Assembly (NCBI GenBank): GCA_037957365.1
Contig: JARHVA010000349.1
Span: 4,977,001-5,041,000 of the forward strand
Direction of reading: 5' to 3'
DNA from: Torreya grandis
Lineage: Eukaryota > Streptophyta > Pinopsida > Cupressales > Taxaceae
Length of the DNA stretch: 64,000 nucleotides
Part shown: positions 1-12,917 of the stretch, piece by piece
How the letters are laid out: every line of letters begins with the position of its first letter
Position numbering within the stretch: the stretch's first letter is position 1
Program-made: the position numbers and the translations under genes
The notes under the pieces: model-generated
What the model was told of the DNA's origin: nothing
Seen by the model: only the letters and a program-made list of their open reading frames with translations
The model's database searches: none

Positions 1-930
1 AAGTCCATAAAAATACTTTCCCACTTATGTTCAGGGATGGGTAGCAGTTGGAGTAGACCTACAAGGAAAATATGCTCACCTTCATTTTGTTGACATGTAA
101 CACATTCCTTAATAATTTTATCTATTTATTCTTTGTAGTATTATGAATGTCTATATGGTGTGGTTATTACTAGTTTAGCATCCTACTCTAACTCGATTAC
201 ATGTTGGAAACCTCTATTCGGTGGTAATCCTAGGGGAATATCATTGAAAACTACACTATGTTTATCAAAAAAAATTGAATTTCAAAAGGAAATTTACCTT
301 GTCCTTTGGAAGAGTTTGCATGATAGATCAAAATATTTATTTCCCATGTTATTTGTCATTTTTGGAAGGTCCTCTCCATCTTCTTGTAGTCACCACCCTC
401 AAGGCTCCATTGGATGGGTCTCTCTAAACAATTTCTTTTACATTTGATTATAACTTGAAATACATATTTTTATGGTTTTGGTAATATCCCAAAATGGATT
501 GAAACCATTGAATGACCAATATCACATCATTCTCTCCCATAACAACATAAAAGTCATAACTAATATTGTGATCACCCACTATAATATCGAGTTATCTAAT
601 CACCCTTGTGCAAGGCATGGTGAATCCATATACTACTATAACATTTAACCCTTCAAAATCTTCTTCTTTTTATCCTCTCTTTAACACCAAAACTTCATCA
701 ATGAAGTTGTGGGTTACCCCATGATTAATTAGTAGTGTCATTAATTTCTCGACTATGACTCCACAAACTTTAAATGGATGGTATCTAGGAGATCTAGATA
801 AGGATAACAAAGAACTACCTTTGTTGATTTCCTTTTCCTTTTCCTCTTCATCTTGAATGGAGTTTTATGGGTCAAGAAACTCTTCATCTAAATCATGATC
901 TAAAACAACCATAATGAAGTGTACTTTCAC
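1..930 (-). pseudogene. pol: Protease and RT-start/integrase fusion (pol remnant)
   Basis: Near 735-690 the minus strand reads LINHGVTHNFIDE, a decayed retropepsin active site in which the catalytic Asp has become Asn, so the enzyme could not work. The protease fold continues to about 480 (LDIIVGDHNIS, then NDVILVIQWFQS). At about 265-115 it reads FNDIPLGLPPNRGFQHVIEL and ITTPYRHS, the known N-terminal lead-in of Ty3/gypsy RT. With no frame change this passes into CVTCQQNEGEHIF and LPIPEHKWESIFMDF, the integrase zinc-finger Cys pair and the lead-in to its catalytic core. RT palm, RNase H and part of the zinc finger are therefore absent. Several stops interrupt the frame. Confidence 0.8.
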
Positions 931-935
931 TTTAC

Positions 936-1949
936 CTGTGCATTTATGTTATGGAACCCATGGTTCTCTACAAGTATAATAAATCTTTTTTCTCCTTAGT
1001 TCCATCTTTTCTTCCTCATATATATTCTTAGTGGCTACTAGTGGTGCAATATTATAGATAGGAGATGGAAAAATATTCTTATGAAAAGGACCTTTTTATT
1101 GCCATGGGGTAGAACCCTTGGGTGGTTAAGTCATAGTTTTCTTTAGAACAAATGGTTTGAGTTGAAAACTTCTTATTACTTCTTGTAGAGTGGAAGGTGC
1201 AAAATCTTTGACAAAACCCCTCAAGGGTTTTTCAATCCCTTTGAGGAAGATGTATATCATTATCTTATTTTAATTATTAGGTACCATCACTACAATTTTA
1301 TAAAATTCATCTACAAATGCATTGATTGTTGATGTCTATTTAATTTTTGACAACTCTCCATAATCCTCTTCCTCATCTCTAAGATCAAATCTATCTAATA
1401 ATTTCTGACTAAAATCTTCAAATGATTTTACCTGGCCATGGACTTGGGTGGTCATTCTATTGTCCCACAAAACATATGTGAAGCCTTCAAGATGTAGAGT
1501 AGTATATTGGATTGCATATTTTTCCTTCATAGGGTTGAGAGTGAAGAAGGTTTGTAGTTTTTAAGCCAAGCCCTTGCTGAAATTTTGTCACTCCCATCAA
1601 AAGTTGGAGCTTGTAATTTACCTATCTTACTCCTAAGTTATTTTCCACTCTGATCTATATGTTATTTAAACCCTCTTTTTGGTAGTATATAATTCATCAT
1701 GTTAACGTACTCACCAAAAGGGACTAAAATTTTGAATGCTTCATCTTGATTGTTATAGGTAGCTTGTATTAAAGATAAATCCATGTTTATAGCTTCCATT
1801 GGGTTAACAAGAAGTGCATGTTTAGAATATTCTTCTTCTAGAAGAAATGTGAGATTCAAAAATTTTATGGTAAAATGATTCATGGTTCTATATTCCCCTA
1901 AATAACTCCCTTTCTCATGCATAGTGATAGGGCCTTGTAATCTCTCCAT
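936..1949 (-). pseudogene. gag: gag pseudogene with CCHC zinc knuckle (Ty3/gypsy)
   Basis: Gag is the structural protein that packages the element RNA. Two open stretches on the minus strand (1949-1662 and 1530-1336) are separated by breaks. The second contains the typical capsid signature: a Trp-centred stretch (YVLWDNRMT) followed by SFEDFSQKLLDRFDLRDEEE, matching the retrotransposon gag domain of plant Ty3/gypsy elements. Further on, at about 985-936, the reading CREPWVP, a stop, then HKC is a decayed zinc knuckle followed by GKVKVHF and an acidic run. It is clearly a pseudogene. Assignment to gag is secure; exact ends are not. Confidence 0.8.
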
Positions 1950-2205
1950 TCACATTTTCATGACTTCTCTTGTTTCAAGGAGGCTATCTAAAATTTTATT
2001 TTTATTTTCTTAGATATCCAATAATGTTTTCCTGAATACTTCACCATCATCTTTATACATGTTTCCTTTCACTTGATTTTCTTTTGTGCTCCCTTCTACA
2101 ACTAGGTTTCATTCAACAATTTTCTTTTACTCCTGTGGGTAATACCTTTTCTCTCTTTCACTGGAAAATATAAATCATTCAAACCCTATATGCTATAAAA
2201 ATCAA

Positions 2206-2218
2206 GGCTATGATACCA
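2206..2218 (-). other. Primer binding site, initiator-Met tRNA type
   Basis: The minus strand reads TGGTATCATAGCC, one or two bases from the usual plant primer site complementary to the 3' end of initiator tRNA-Met. It lies just upstream of the gag pseudogene in the correct orientation and marks the junction with the 5' LTR, which should start next to 2220 and run right. Confidence 0.75.
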
Positions 2219-2220
2219 CT

Positions 2221-3450
2221 TTAAATTCACCAAATAATTCAAGACCCTTTAATTAATCAAAATTTTAAATATTATCATCAAACATATTTTTTACAACTCA
2301 AGATTTTCAAGGATTTAATCAAACCCACAAAATTATCAAACAAATAATAATGCTCCCAATATGCAAAAACTTAGAAAACTATTTTTTTTTTAAAAATTTA
2401 TGATTATTTTCCACAAAAAACATCTCAAAAATTCTATTTTAAACCTACAACAAACTTTTTGAATGATTTACCAAACTGCAATAACTCAAACACCACAATA
2501 TCAAAATACACACTACTAAAATCACACCAAAATACATATAAATGTATAATATTGAAGTTGCATGATCATGGGAACCTATAAATGAGTGAGATAATTAAAA
2601 AAACCAGAAATCATATATTAAACACTAAATACACAAATTTATCCCAACTTCTATAAAGACCTATTTGAAATACGATAAAAATTACACATCATAAAATACC
2701 CAAAAACCCCAAAATAACCCTCTAAACCCATAAAATGACTCAAAATAGTTATGGGAACTTTGAAAGGATGTATAAAAACCTGATTCACATCATTAAACAA
2801 AACAAATGAAAACCACAAAAAACACTCCAAACTTCTAACTTAAACCCTCTAAAACCTACACATAACATGCAAATAACCATTATACATAACACTATTGAAA
2901 TCTCAAACCTTCTGCAAAATGGTAGCCTCTAAATGAATCTACTTTATTATTCAATTTATCCCATCCTAAAATCACATATATCTCATGGACATCCTATTCA
3001 CAAGTCTCCAAATCTAAAAACAACACATAAGCACACAACTCTATGAAGAAATTCCAAAGTTCGGTAATAATTCCCCAAAATGAAAGCCTTTAATTTTTAT
3101 ATCACATGACCAAGATGGGAATCCAAAAACCCACAGCATTCATGATAAATAATAATCATTAATTTACAATAATAACCCTGCCAAAAAAAACTCCACCACT
3201 CCAAGTTTTTTATTACAACAAAAAGCTATAAATGGTAAGATTTCCATGACACCAAAAAACTAATTTTTTTTACTCCACTAAATACCAATGTCTTATTTCA
3301 TGCACTAAAATATTTATTATTATTTATTTGATATTATTTGTAAGTTTCTCCTAATAATATAATATTAAATAAATAAATATTATTTCCCAATGTAATCTTG
3401 TGATCTTCATCTACTATTTTCGAACATCAAAACTTATTAAAAATAGATAC
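2221..3450 (-). repeat. Probable 5' LTR of the minus-strand Ty3/gypsy element (outer end uncertain)
   Basis: This stretch follows directly outside the primer site, so by position it should be the 5' LTR. It has no coding potential and is strikingly A-rich on the plus strand (short runs of A with CCC and CAAA). No second LTR lies in the window, so neither the outer end nor the target duplication can be fixed. The right limit given is only where the base composition changes. Confidence 0.4.
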
Positions 3451-5599
3451 TTATATTTTTTTAAAGGGTACATGACATACTTCCCTCATCAAAATTGACC
3501 ATTGTCTCATATTGGTCATATTTAAACTAATCAACCATGCAAAAATCCTCATGGCTAGTGTAGGTACTTTATCTACCTTGATCATTGTGTATGCTATTGA
3601 TATCCCCAAAAAATTTAATAAAAAGTTGATCTTAAATTTATTATTGAATAAATTACACACATATATTACCCAATTATTTATATTGGATATCATACTTATA
3701 TATTTAGGTGATATATTTATCATATTCCCTATAATATTCATTCTCCCTTCAAAGATGCATGTTAAAAAAACTTCACCAATTATTCTATATTTCCAAAGGA
3801 TGGCATCTCAAAAAATTAAAAAAATCATGTAAATTTAAAAATTTAAATATTTAATTAACACTTAGTATATTTAAAAGAAACCTATATCATAAATTGATAA
3901 TCCTTCTTATGGTGGTTGAAGCCTTCTATGATGCAAGATCCAAAACAAGTTGATAAGTTCTTTCCTTTCAACACTACTAAATATGTCATTAATGGTGTCA
4001 TGAATAAATTTTTTTCCACATTATTATTTGGTTATTGTTGTTATATAATATCGCCTATCATTTTTTAAATCATATTATTCCTTTAAATTGTGTTTAATTA
4101 TAAGAGATCCACTACTAACACACAAAACTAGTGACCTTTTATTTACCAACATTTTAGACCTTGACATCTTCCTTTTGGGTTCCATACATATTTAAGTATT
4201 ATTTAATAAATCCATTGACCATAAAACCCATTATTTACTTCAATCCACTAATCTCAACACTCTCCTCATAGTTGAACTTGGCCATGTATCTGAAAACACA
4301 TAATATCTCCCTCGACACTAGCATGTAACTTCTTTGTACATATTCAAATTTTGATGCTATTTTATGCATTATAATTTTTTTAACTCTTGGATATTACTTA
4401 TATTTAATTATATATTAAATATTACAATTCAAAAATGAAAATTTTAACTACATCGTTATACCTTTATAACTTAAGTGCATTTATTTCTTCATGTATACAT
4501 TCATTTTCTAAAGTGTGTTCCTGCTCAAATTTATGACTTCATCTCATTCTTATCTGCTCTTCTTGCATTCATAGGTTATATACACCATCCTTTACCATGT
4601 GTTCATAATATACCACACACCATATTTTTTTTATTCAATACATTCCCATGCACCATTAATTATGTTCCCTCACTTCCTAGAACTAAATTTCTTTACACAC
4701 CACTTTCTCACAATCATGAGCCTTCTTGAATAGTTTTAATTTTCACACTTTCCAAAACAATTATGATAAAAAATATCTAAATTTTTTATATTATTCCCCA
4801 CACATATATTTAATGAAGTCATATTTAAGTGCAATCTAATTCAGATGACATCTTACCACACCATGATTTCTAAATTACATCAATTTTTTTATAAGTTTTT
4901 TTATCTAAATTTCATTCTTCTAATGTATGTCTTGTATAACAACATAACAAATGGTATTTTATCTCTATTTTACATAGACATCCCAAAAATAATTCTAATA
5001 TATACATATATTTATATCAAACAATACCAAAGTATTCCTCACTTGACTTTCCTAACTAGATTTATAGGATAATATATGCTTATTAACATAAAGCAAATAA
5101 CTTGTTCAAGAAAAAAATTAAAAAAAGCATGAAATACTTTTGTGTCAAAATTTTCAATTGGAATTAGATCTACCTTATTTATGGAATATCCACCATGAAT
5201 TATTTTAATAACATTTTGAGCCTATTCCCTATAGTCTTCCTTTAGAATATCCCTCTCAGGTGTCGTAATTATGTTACTTTATATTTTGCACTAATCAAGT
5301 TGACTTTATTTGGTGGATTTTTGTTAACCTATGTCATTTTATTACCCTTATCCATGAAATATTAATTCCATATTTAATTTTATTATTTTAATCCCTTCTT
5401 AGACCATATGTCCTTAGTATTCATTTTACTCTTTATGTTCCTCTTCAATGGTAATTTTTTTGTTTATGTTTTACCTTTTGTAAAGAGATATTACCTTGCT
5501 TTGTACTCCATTTTCCTTGGTACCCTAAACTTATAATTTTTTTTTAATGATTCCACCTTTGAATCTTATGCATCATGCTTCAATTTTTCATTCTTTTGT
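3451..5599. other. AT-rich intergenic DNA, nothing recognised
   Basis: Only short chance open frames occur (overlapping ones at 3451-3741 minus and 3512-3832 plus). Their translations are low-complexity Ile/Leu/Asn/Lys strings without motifs. No LTR ends, primer site or pol motif was seen. It may be a very old retroelement remnant. Confidence 0.5.
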
Positions 5600-6076
5600 G
5601 CACCAATTCTGACCTCAATAACCTTCTACACTTGATATTTTTAACTTCTTCCTTTAATTCAAGAGGTTTATCTACTAGCTACTTTGGTGTGCATGGAACC
5701 CATCATATAACCATATTTGGCCATTTATTTTTATCATCATTTATCTTGTAAATTTTAGTCAATATATTCATTATATAATATGAAATAGAACCATTCATAT
5801 TAATTCATTTTCTCCTAGTTTCTTTGAAAGTATCATGCACCCAATCTTGACTTCAACAATATTTTACACTTGATATTTTTAACTTCTTCCTTTACTTCAA
5901 GAGTTTTGTCTACTTACTACTTGGGTATGCATGGAACCCATAATATAACAATATTTGTCCCCTTTTTTTTATCACAATTTATCAATGTAAATTTTTATTA
6001 GTATATTCATTGTATAAGATGAACTAGAACCATTCATATTTATGCATTTTTCCTAGATTATTTGAAAGTACCATGC
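5600..6076. repeat. Tandem repeat, two copies of a ~238-bp unit
   Basis: The block from about 5600 to 5837 is repeated at about 5838-6075. Both copies hold the same ordered landmarks: CACTTGATATTTTTAACTTC, then TCTACTTACTACTT (or TCTACTAGCTACTT), then GCATGGAACCCAT, then ATTCATTATATAA (or ATTCATTGTATAA), then AGAACCATTCATATT. A third start (ATGCACCCAAC) follows at about 6073 and then diverges. The copies differ at many positions, so the duplication is old. Confidence 0.85.
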
Positions 6077-6504
6077 ACCCAACATGCACATATTTGGTTA
6101 TAACTATTTGACACTTCATATTCCATTATATAGGTCAAGGTTTTATTATTTTTAGACACATGTAGACATATAATTTTATTATTGTATAACTTAATACATC
6201 ATATTACACATACTTTTACATTCATATACTTATGCATACACTTTTGACATTTTTGTAAACTTTCCCCTATTTTTTTAGTGATATATCATCTTAGTCAACC
6301 TAATTTTCTATCAACATATTCAAGATCACCATAGTATATTCAATAAAACTCCATAATCCTAATAAAATTATTTTAATATCTAATTTTAGTGATTATCCCT
6401 CTCTAGATAGTGTTAGTAATAGTTTGATAAATATGGTTATTGTAGGTTTCTACCTTTTATTTGCAGTGTCTAAGTACCCACAACATCTAAATTTCAGATT
6501 AAAA
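6077..6504. other. AT-rich spacer left of element A
   Basis: No gene or recognised repeat was seen. This is the left flank of element A. Because A's right end is truncated, its target duplication cannot be checked here. Confidence 0.5.
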
Positions 6505-9500
6505 TGTATCCCTTAGGTAAACCTATTAACCAATTTATATTCCTAGACCTATAAATGGGTCATCCTTATCCTTTAATTCATGATCCATCATTGGCACCAT
6601 GGTTATCATTCATATCATGAGTTTGTGAGGGTTGTTTAAGTAGCCTATAGTCTTGTCACACTACATATTTGCCTTGTTAGTCCTTATGTGTCTTCATGTC
6701 TCCTTTCCAGCCTAATTCAAGTAGTGTTATGATGTTCAAATGTGCTTAAATTTTATTTTATCACTCTAATGGGTCCCTAAGATGTGAAATATGCCATGAT
6801 GATGGTGAGTTGAGGAGGTAGTTTGATACTATTTCAGAGGTACATTGGTTTTGCCTTATCATCAGAGGTATGCTCACTTTCAATCTTTCAAGAAATATCA
6901 TAGAGTGTATCATAAGGTTCAATTGAGGTTTCATTGAACATGAAGGTATTTTATATGCATTAACATGGTAATTCAATTGATATACACCATTTTAAGGTCA
7001 TATATTTGAGTAAAGTCAATAGCATCTAATCATAACAAGGGTTAATTTGGTCATGATAGACCAGTAAACCACCCCACATGCCTCTAATAGGCCTCATAAA
7101 CCTCATCAATCCATCACTAGATTGTTTCACACCTCATTTAGATCCACTAGCACTATATTCAATGCCAATTCCTCCCAAAGGGCCCCACACATGCTAAAGT
7201 ATGACTCTTCAACTCCCCCAACTCATAATAATAGATTAAAAATGTTATATGGTCACTATTTTCCTCCACAACACCTACTAATAGTATTTTACATCTAAAA
7301 CAAAGAGAATTGTAGGAAAAATGATAGTTTGTTAGATTTTATTTAGTAATATGGATCTATACTATATAGACCAACCTAAACAGAGTCATGATTTTTTAGA
7401 GGGAGGTCAAATATGTAAAATGGTGAAGAAAATAGTTATTTTTAGTGCCATAAGAGCTCAAAGCTATTTCATATCTCCTTCAAACTCATTGGCAGGTTGA
7501 TAGAACTCGTCAAGTTCATGCTCATACTATATAGAGGAGAGAGAATGGTAAGGCCAAGTTCATCACCAGTGGAAGTCTAATCAAGTTGCTTCCAAGCATG
7601 GGAATTTTTCTATGGATTTGTCTCCTATTCTTTATAAACATTACTTAATAAGTTAAGGAATCCCTGTGCCCCTCTCATCTTCATAGACCCATTTAAACTA
7701 TATGGTTTTTAAAGAATTTTACCTTGTCTAATCAAAGTAATCATGGATATTTTTTACTTGAGTCTTGAATGGTCATTACATAACTCTCATCACTTAAATC
7801 ACACATGTGAGCTTACATGGTAAGAAAATATTCATAACTAGCTCCTGTGTATAGTCTGTAAATGAGGTTGTGCAAAAGATAGAGTTTTGATGCCTTCATC
7901 ATAAGTTATAGACAAGGTTAAAGAGTTTGTAAAAGTTTTTCAAAGATTATAATTCCTGTTTTATTATATGAAGAGTTTAATATCCCCCTTGTTGCCTTAT
8001 AATACCTCAAGAAGATAAGTCTTATGCATATGTGAAGGTTACTATATGACAAGACTATGTATAGTTTAAGAGTACCTATAGAGCTTCAAGATGTAATCCA
8101 AAACATGGAAAGAAGAGTGGGAGTGGTGGTGTATCACCTTCATTCCCTTGAAAATAAATTTTTTAACCTTCATGGTGGTCTCAAATGAATACAAACTACC
8201 TTTTTTCTTTGCAAATGTAGTCACCTTTTAGCAAAGTTTAAGGCTTTTTTGTACAAGTTAAGGTTTTTTGAGTTTTCAAGGTTTCAATTTAAGGTTGTGT
8301 ATACTATGCTTATGATTCTAAAATTTCATGATTATTTAATAATATGTCTAAGGACCTATAATATATATTAGTTTTGTGTAGGCAAGGTGCTTAAGCTTTA
8401 TTCCACATCATTTTCATACTCCTATAGTTCCACTATGTTTCCACTATCATTGGATTGTATTCCACCCTATTTTCATGCATCACACTCCTTATGACTCTCT
8501 ACTATCATCCCTTTTAATTCATCCACCATTCATCCAAAGGATATATCATGCCAAGGTGACCTCCACAAACCATAGGAACCATCAAGAGAAACTAATTCAT
8601 TGAGTATTGAACCTATAAGGTCATATAGTGGGCTAAGTGTGAAAATGTGCACCTACAACCATCCTTTTTTAAGGATACTATAGTAGGGTCCCAAGAGACA
8701 CTAGGTGGAATATTTAAAGCCCAAAGATTGATATGAGTATCTTGTAATTTTAATCATAAAATGAGTGAATGGTGATATGATATCCTCATACCAAAAGTTT
8801 CCAAACACTATACAGGCCACCTCCATCCTATACAAACTTGGTAACAAAGCCCTACAAATAGTCATAATGGAAAGAGGTTACATGTGGCATCACTATTCTA
8901 TATTAATGTCTACATATCATAAGGGATAAGAATAAAATTTTCATATAAGGAATATTATTGAGGTTTAGATCATTTTATAATGCAACCTAGTGGTTATCAA
9001 CAATGATGAAGCTAGAGTAACATTACACAAGTCAAAACTACACAAGCATGGGCAGACAGGAAACCTAAGCTTGATTAGAGGGTAAAAGATATAAATAAAG
9101 GAGTTGGTATACCATAATATGATACTATTTATTAATTTAATCACATTAAATACATAACCATGGTCTCACATTCTTCAAGATATAGTGTTAAATTTTATAC
9201 TCAAGACATTCACACTTAAACGCATAGTTTACAGGTAGTCTGGAGTCAGTTTGAGCTAAAATGGTGATTTAATACCTCTCTAAGAATGGATAGATATTAA
9301 AAATAAGTAATAATTTTCATAATTACCCATTAAATCCATTAATATGTTTAATTATGAAACACAAATAGTGGGTATACCCAATATTTTATCTTACACCAAG
9401 GCTTGTCTGTTATGGTTGCTCAATGAATTGAAAGGTGCACCATGATATATAAGGTATGTAGATAGTATGGAAACACTTATAAGGTATTATTTTATTAAAT

Positions 9501-12348
9501 AATTATTTTTTAATATTACCAAACCCCATCCAAGTTTCTAATACCCATAATTACACTCAACATCCTTAGAGATGGGCTCACATAGTTAGGTACATAGGCT
9601 TACACAGAGACCCTAGTGCCATCTGAAGGTTCCTTCAAGATATTTAAATTGTTTGATGTAAAATTTAAGATTTATTAGGATGTTTAAGACCTAAAAATAA
9701 GGTTTCAAGTTCCAATAGGTGATTAAGTTATTTTAATTACCTTCAAACCCTACTCGAGTGAGACCATCTACACACAGTCAATTTAAGGACCATCTTCAAA
9801 TGCTCACCTACTCTACCATATACATGACCATATCAAAATATCCTAGAGAATTTTAATTCTACCTATGGAGTAAATATCCAAGGAATATTTATTTAAAGTT
9901 AGGGGCTAGGATCTATGAATGAATGTTAAGAAAATAGGCACTCAAAATTGTTTGAAAATAACCCTAACCTCATCTTCTAATGCTTATATCTCTAATCACC
10001 TTCTACATGGGAACCTGTCCCATTCATGAGATATGAAGATTTTATTTCCATAAACATCCATTAAATTTGTTCTAGGTTTAGACGTTTTGTACTCTATGAA
10101 CCATTGTTAAGATGGCGGATGTCTCAAACCTTGTACAAACCCTATAAATGACCCAATAGAGGAATTTGGTCTCAAAAACCATCTATATGAGATATTTTAG
10201 CCATGAAATGGCCTTTAAGGTCTCCTAAGGTCCTATGAGAACCACAATGACCCATTTCTTGGCATGTATATGGATAAATTTGTATGGAATGGGCCTCAAG
10301 GTGTTAGTTTGAGCTTAAAAACAAGGATACTGGGAGAATTTTTATTCATAATGAATATGGGGAGAGAGAATGACTCCATAAGAATCTAATAAAACCTTAT
10401 AGTATCCTCCATGACTAGTTGAATAGTAAAAAATGTGTTGGTGTTGAAATGCATGTCTTCATACATCCAAAGGAGGTCAAATGATGCAATTAGGCTAATG
10501 GTGTTACTCCTTAAATTCTAGTAATATTAATTCCATGTATGATGAAAAAGTGGATAACATCTCCATTTTTTAGGCTAAGACTCATGGTTTAGGTCTATAG
10601 ATAGACCAATCCATGGCTTATATGATCACTATGTCATGAATAGATGGATTAGAGTGTAATTTGGAGAGTTATAATGTTCTAAATCTTATTATGGAAGGCT
10701 ATTGAATTGTTTAAAATCTCTATGGATAGTTTAGACCCATAAATAAGCCATTATAGTAGGCCATTCCACCTGTAGACACACAAATGTCACTAAATAGACA
10801 AGTTCCTCACATAAAAGGCAAATTCAGGTGCTCATTATAGCTTAAATCTTATGAATGGGGAGTCCAACCATTCATGGAAGTTGAGTAAGCCTATGGAATT
10901 GAATTTGATTCAAGTGGTTTAGATATCCAAGCTCTGATCTCTATCAACCATTCTTAAGACTCCCAAACAACCCTAAACCTCCCCTAAACCTTAATAATGA
11001 CTGGTCTAGATTCTTAGACATTTTTTGTTCAACACTTGGATCAAGTTATAATCTCAAAGGGGCTCATGTCCATGGCTTTGTATAGTATATGAACTATATG
11101 GATACCTCATGAAGAAGCAAAATTGTAGGGTTTTAAGCATAAACTATGTTATAAAGCTTAGCTACAAGTTCTAAATCATGTTTATGATAATATTAGGAAT
11201 TTTAATACTCATTCCCTACCAAAATGGTGGATGGGACTAACTAAAATTGTATGTGCCCGTACATCTAAATTACTAGTCTATAAATCAATTTAAGGGGCCT
11301 TGTCATACAAGGATAATATGTGTTACAAGTAAGGAACACTTGAAAGGTATCAATTACAATGAACAAGATGTTATACAAGGATGATCTAAGTCTTATCAAA
11401 TTAATTAGGATCTTAGTTCAACTTTTTGATTATTAAAACAATAAATATGAACATAAATTTGGAGGACAAGCAACATAGGTATATTTATCTAGAAAATAGA
11501 AGAGTCTAACAAGATAAAAATGGCATATCAACATTTATGAGCCATATTAAATTATGTGTAACTTCCATCCAAGTGAGTTTGTGAAAAATGAAGGCCATTA
11601 TGACAAGTTAGAGGTAATTTTATGAACCATTCAACATGCACATTAAAGGAGAGGCTACCCAACACCTCAAAGATTCCCATTCACACTCTATTTACATTGT
11701 GTAACTACCAATAGAGATAATATTGAGATATTTTAGGCATTTTCAAGGATTTAATAAATCTAATTGAGGGAGTTATAACCTCCACAATGCCAAAATGGAT
11801 AGCTAATGGCATGACAATGTTTGAGGAAGGAAATAGGCCTGTGTAAATACCATACACCATATGGGACTCATTCATGACCCCTACCATGACTATATTTATC
11901 TCCATTCTCTTTATAAATTTCTATTTAAGAAGGCATTGATCTTTTTATTTGATATCCCTCTACTGGTGTACCAAAGCTCTATCAAAATTTCCTTGTAAAC
12001 TCTTTTGAATTAATAAAAGAGAATTTCATATTATTGTTGAATGTTAGTGTGATCTATGGAAGTTTGATTTGAATAATGTATGAATTATGTTGTCATCTAT
12101 ATATCCTTTCATGTACCTAGCTTTAGTTTTTTATTCTATAGTAGACTATATGATGTGTTAACAAGTATGTGGTGTCATGAGTTCATAGTGTCCTGAATAG
12201 ATCTATGCCTTTATCCTTTAAGTTGTAGGGTCATACTCAACCTATATACAAATAAATAATGCTTAGAATAACTTAAATAAATATTTCTATTCATTTTTTC
12301 CATTAGGTTCATTAGTAGGTTTAAAAGGAAATGATTGTCAGTGGATCA
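6505..12348 (+). repeat. Element A left (5') LTR, about 5.8 kb
   Basis: The stretch matches the three right-LTR pieces in order. For example TCATGAGTTTGTGAG at about 6620 recurs at 19128, AAACAGAGTCATGATTTT at about 7378 recurs at 34483, and GTTAGTTTGAGCTTAAAAAC at 10302 recurs at 46058. The right end (GATCA at 12344-12348) is fixed by comparison with the inverted A copy, where the same bases precede a shared primer-site block. The empty target sites of the nested elements are visible: TACTA at 7360-7364 for B, about 10234 for C, and CATGG at 11071-11075 for D. No coding capacity. An AATAAA-like signal lies near 12012. Confidence 0.8.
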
Positions 12349-12917
12349 TTCATCAATTGGTGCATCACCACTTAGAGTAAGTTTTTGCATTAGTTTTCAT
12401 ATCTCTTTCCCTTTTCCTTGTGATGAGTTTAGGTATTATAAAGAATTAAATTTGAAAATTAGGGGAGATATCCCCATTAAATATAGAGGTGTTACCTACA
12501 TATTAATCAAACCATAATCTAAGTTCACTCCCATGTTGGACTAGGTTTGAGGTTTGGACATGAACACTCCTCTCCTCAGCTAGGGTACAACCTAGAACAT
12601 CCAATAGTTTTAGCATGCCAAGTGAGACCAATAATAAAGGTATTTTTATAACTTATTTGACAATATTGACACCTGGAGGGACATCTAAAAGGCTAAAGGA
12701 AATCAATAGTAGATTAGAAGGTAGTTTGATGCACCAAGTTTCTATTAGGTCAACTTTAAAAGGTAAGTAGATTCAATTTGTTGAATTATCATTAGAAATA
12801 ATAAGGAGAAAGAGGGTTACAATTTTTAATTAAAACCACACACCACCAAATTTTCCCAAGTCTCCTAATTCTTCCAATTTTGTCCATACACAGCATGTTA
12901 CAAGTCCACCAATCCCA
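12349..12917 (+). other. Element A primer site and leader
   Basis: Just inside the LTR, TTGGTGCATCACCAC (12358-12372) is shared, with changes, by the inverted A copy (about 47755-47771 on the minus strand). It is the best primer-site candidate. It resembles a CpG-decayed form of the TGGCGCC-type sites of plant Athila/Tat elements, which is inference. The leader from 12450 to 12620 (CCCATGTTGGACTAGGTTTGAG) is also shared with the inverted copy at 47520-47700. Confidence 0.6.

Larger units (their letters stand above)
1..2220 (-). mobile_element. Decayed Ty3/gypsy retrotransposon, internal region, minus strand
   Basis: Read on the minus strand from the primer site at 2206-2218 leftwards, this stretch gives gag, a zinc knuckle, an aspartic protease, the start of reverse transcriptase and then the integrase zinc finger, which runs off the left edge. 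That is Ty3/gypsy gene order with most of RT and all of RNase H missing. Many stops and frameshifts show it is dead. The initiator-Met type primer site and the zinc knuckle style fit a plant chromovirus-like lineage, but no chromodomain can be checked because the 3' end lies outside the window. Confidence 0.85.

Noticed and set aside
160..447. Plus-strand open frame of 95 codons at the left edge
   Set aside because: It is antisense to the protease and RT start of the minus-strand Ty3/gypsy remnant, which explains the sequence.
3512..3832. Open frame of 106 codons in AT-rich DNA, plus an overlapping minus-strand frame
   Set aside because: Low-complexity Ile/Leu/Asn-rich translation on both strands, no motif, and no gene-like context.
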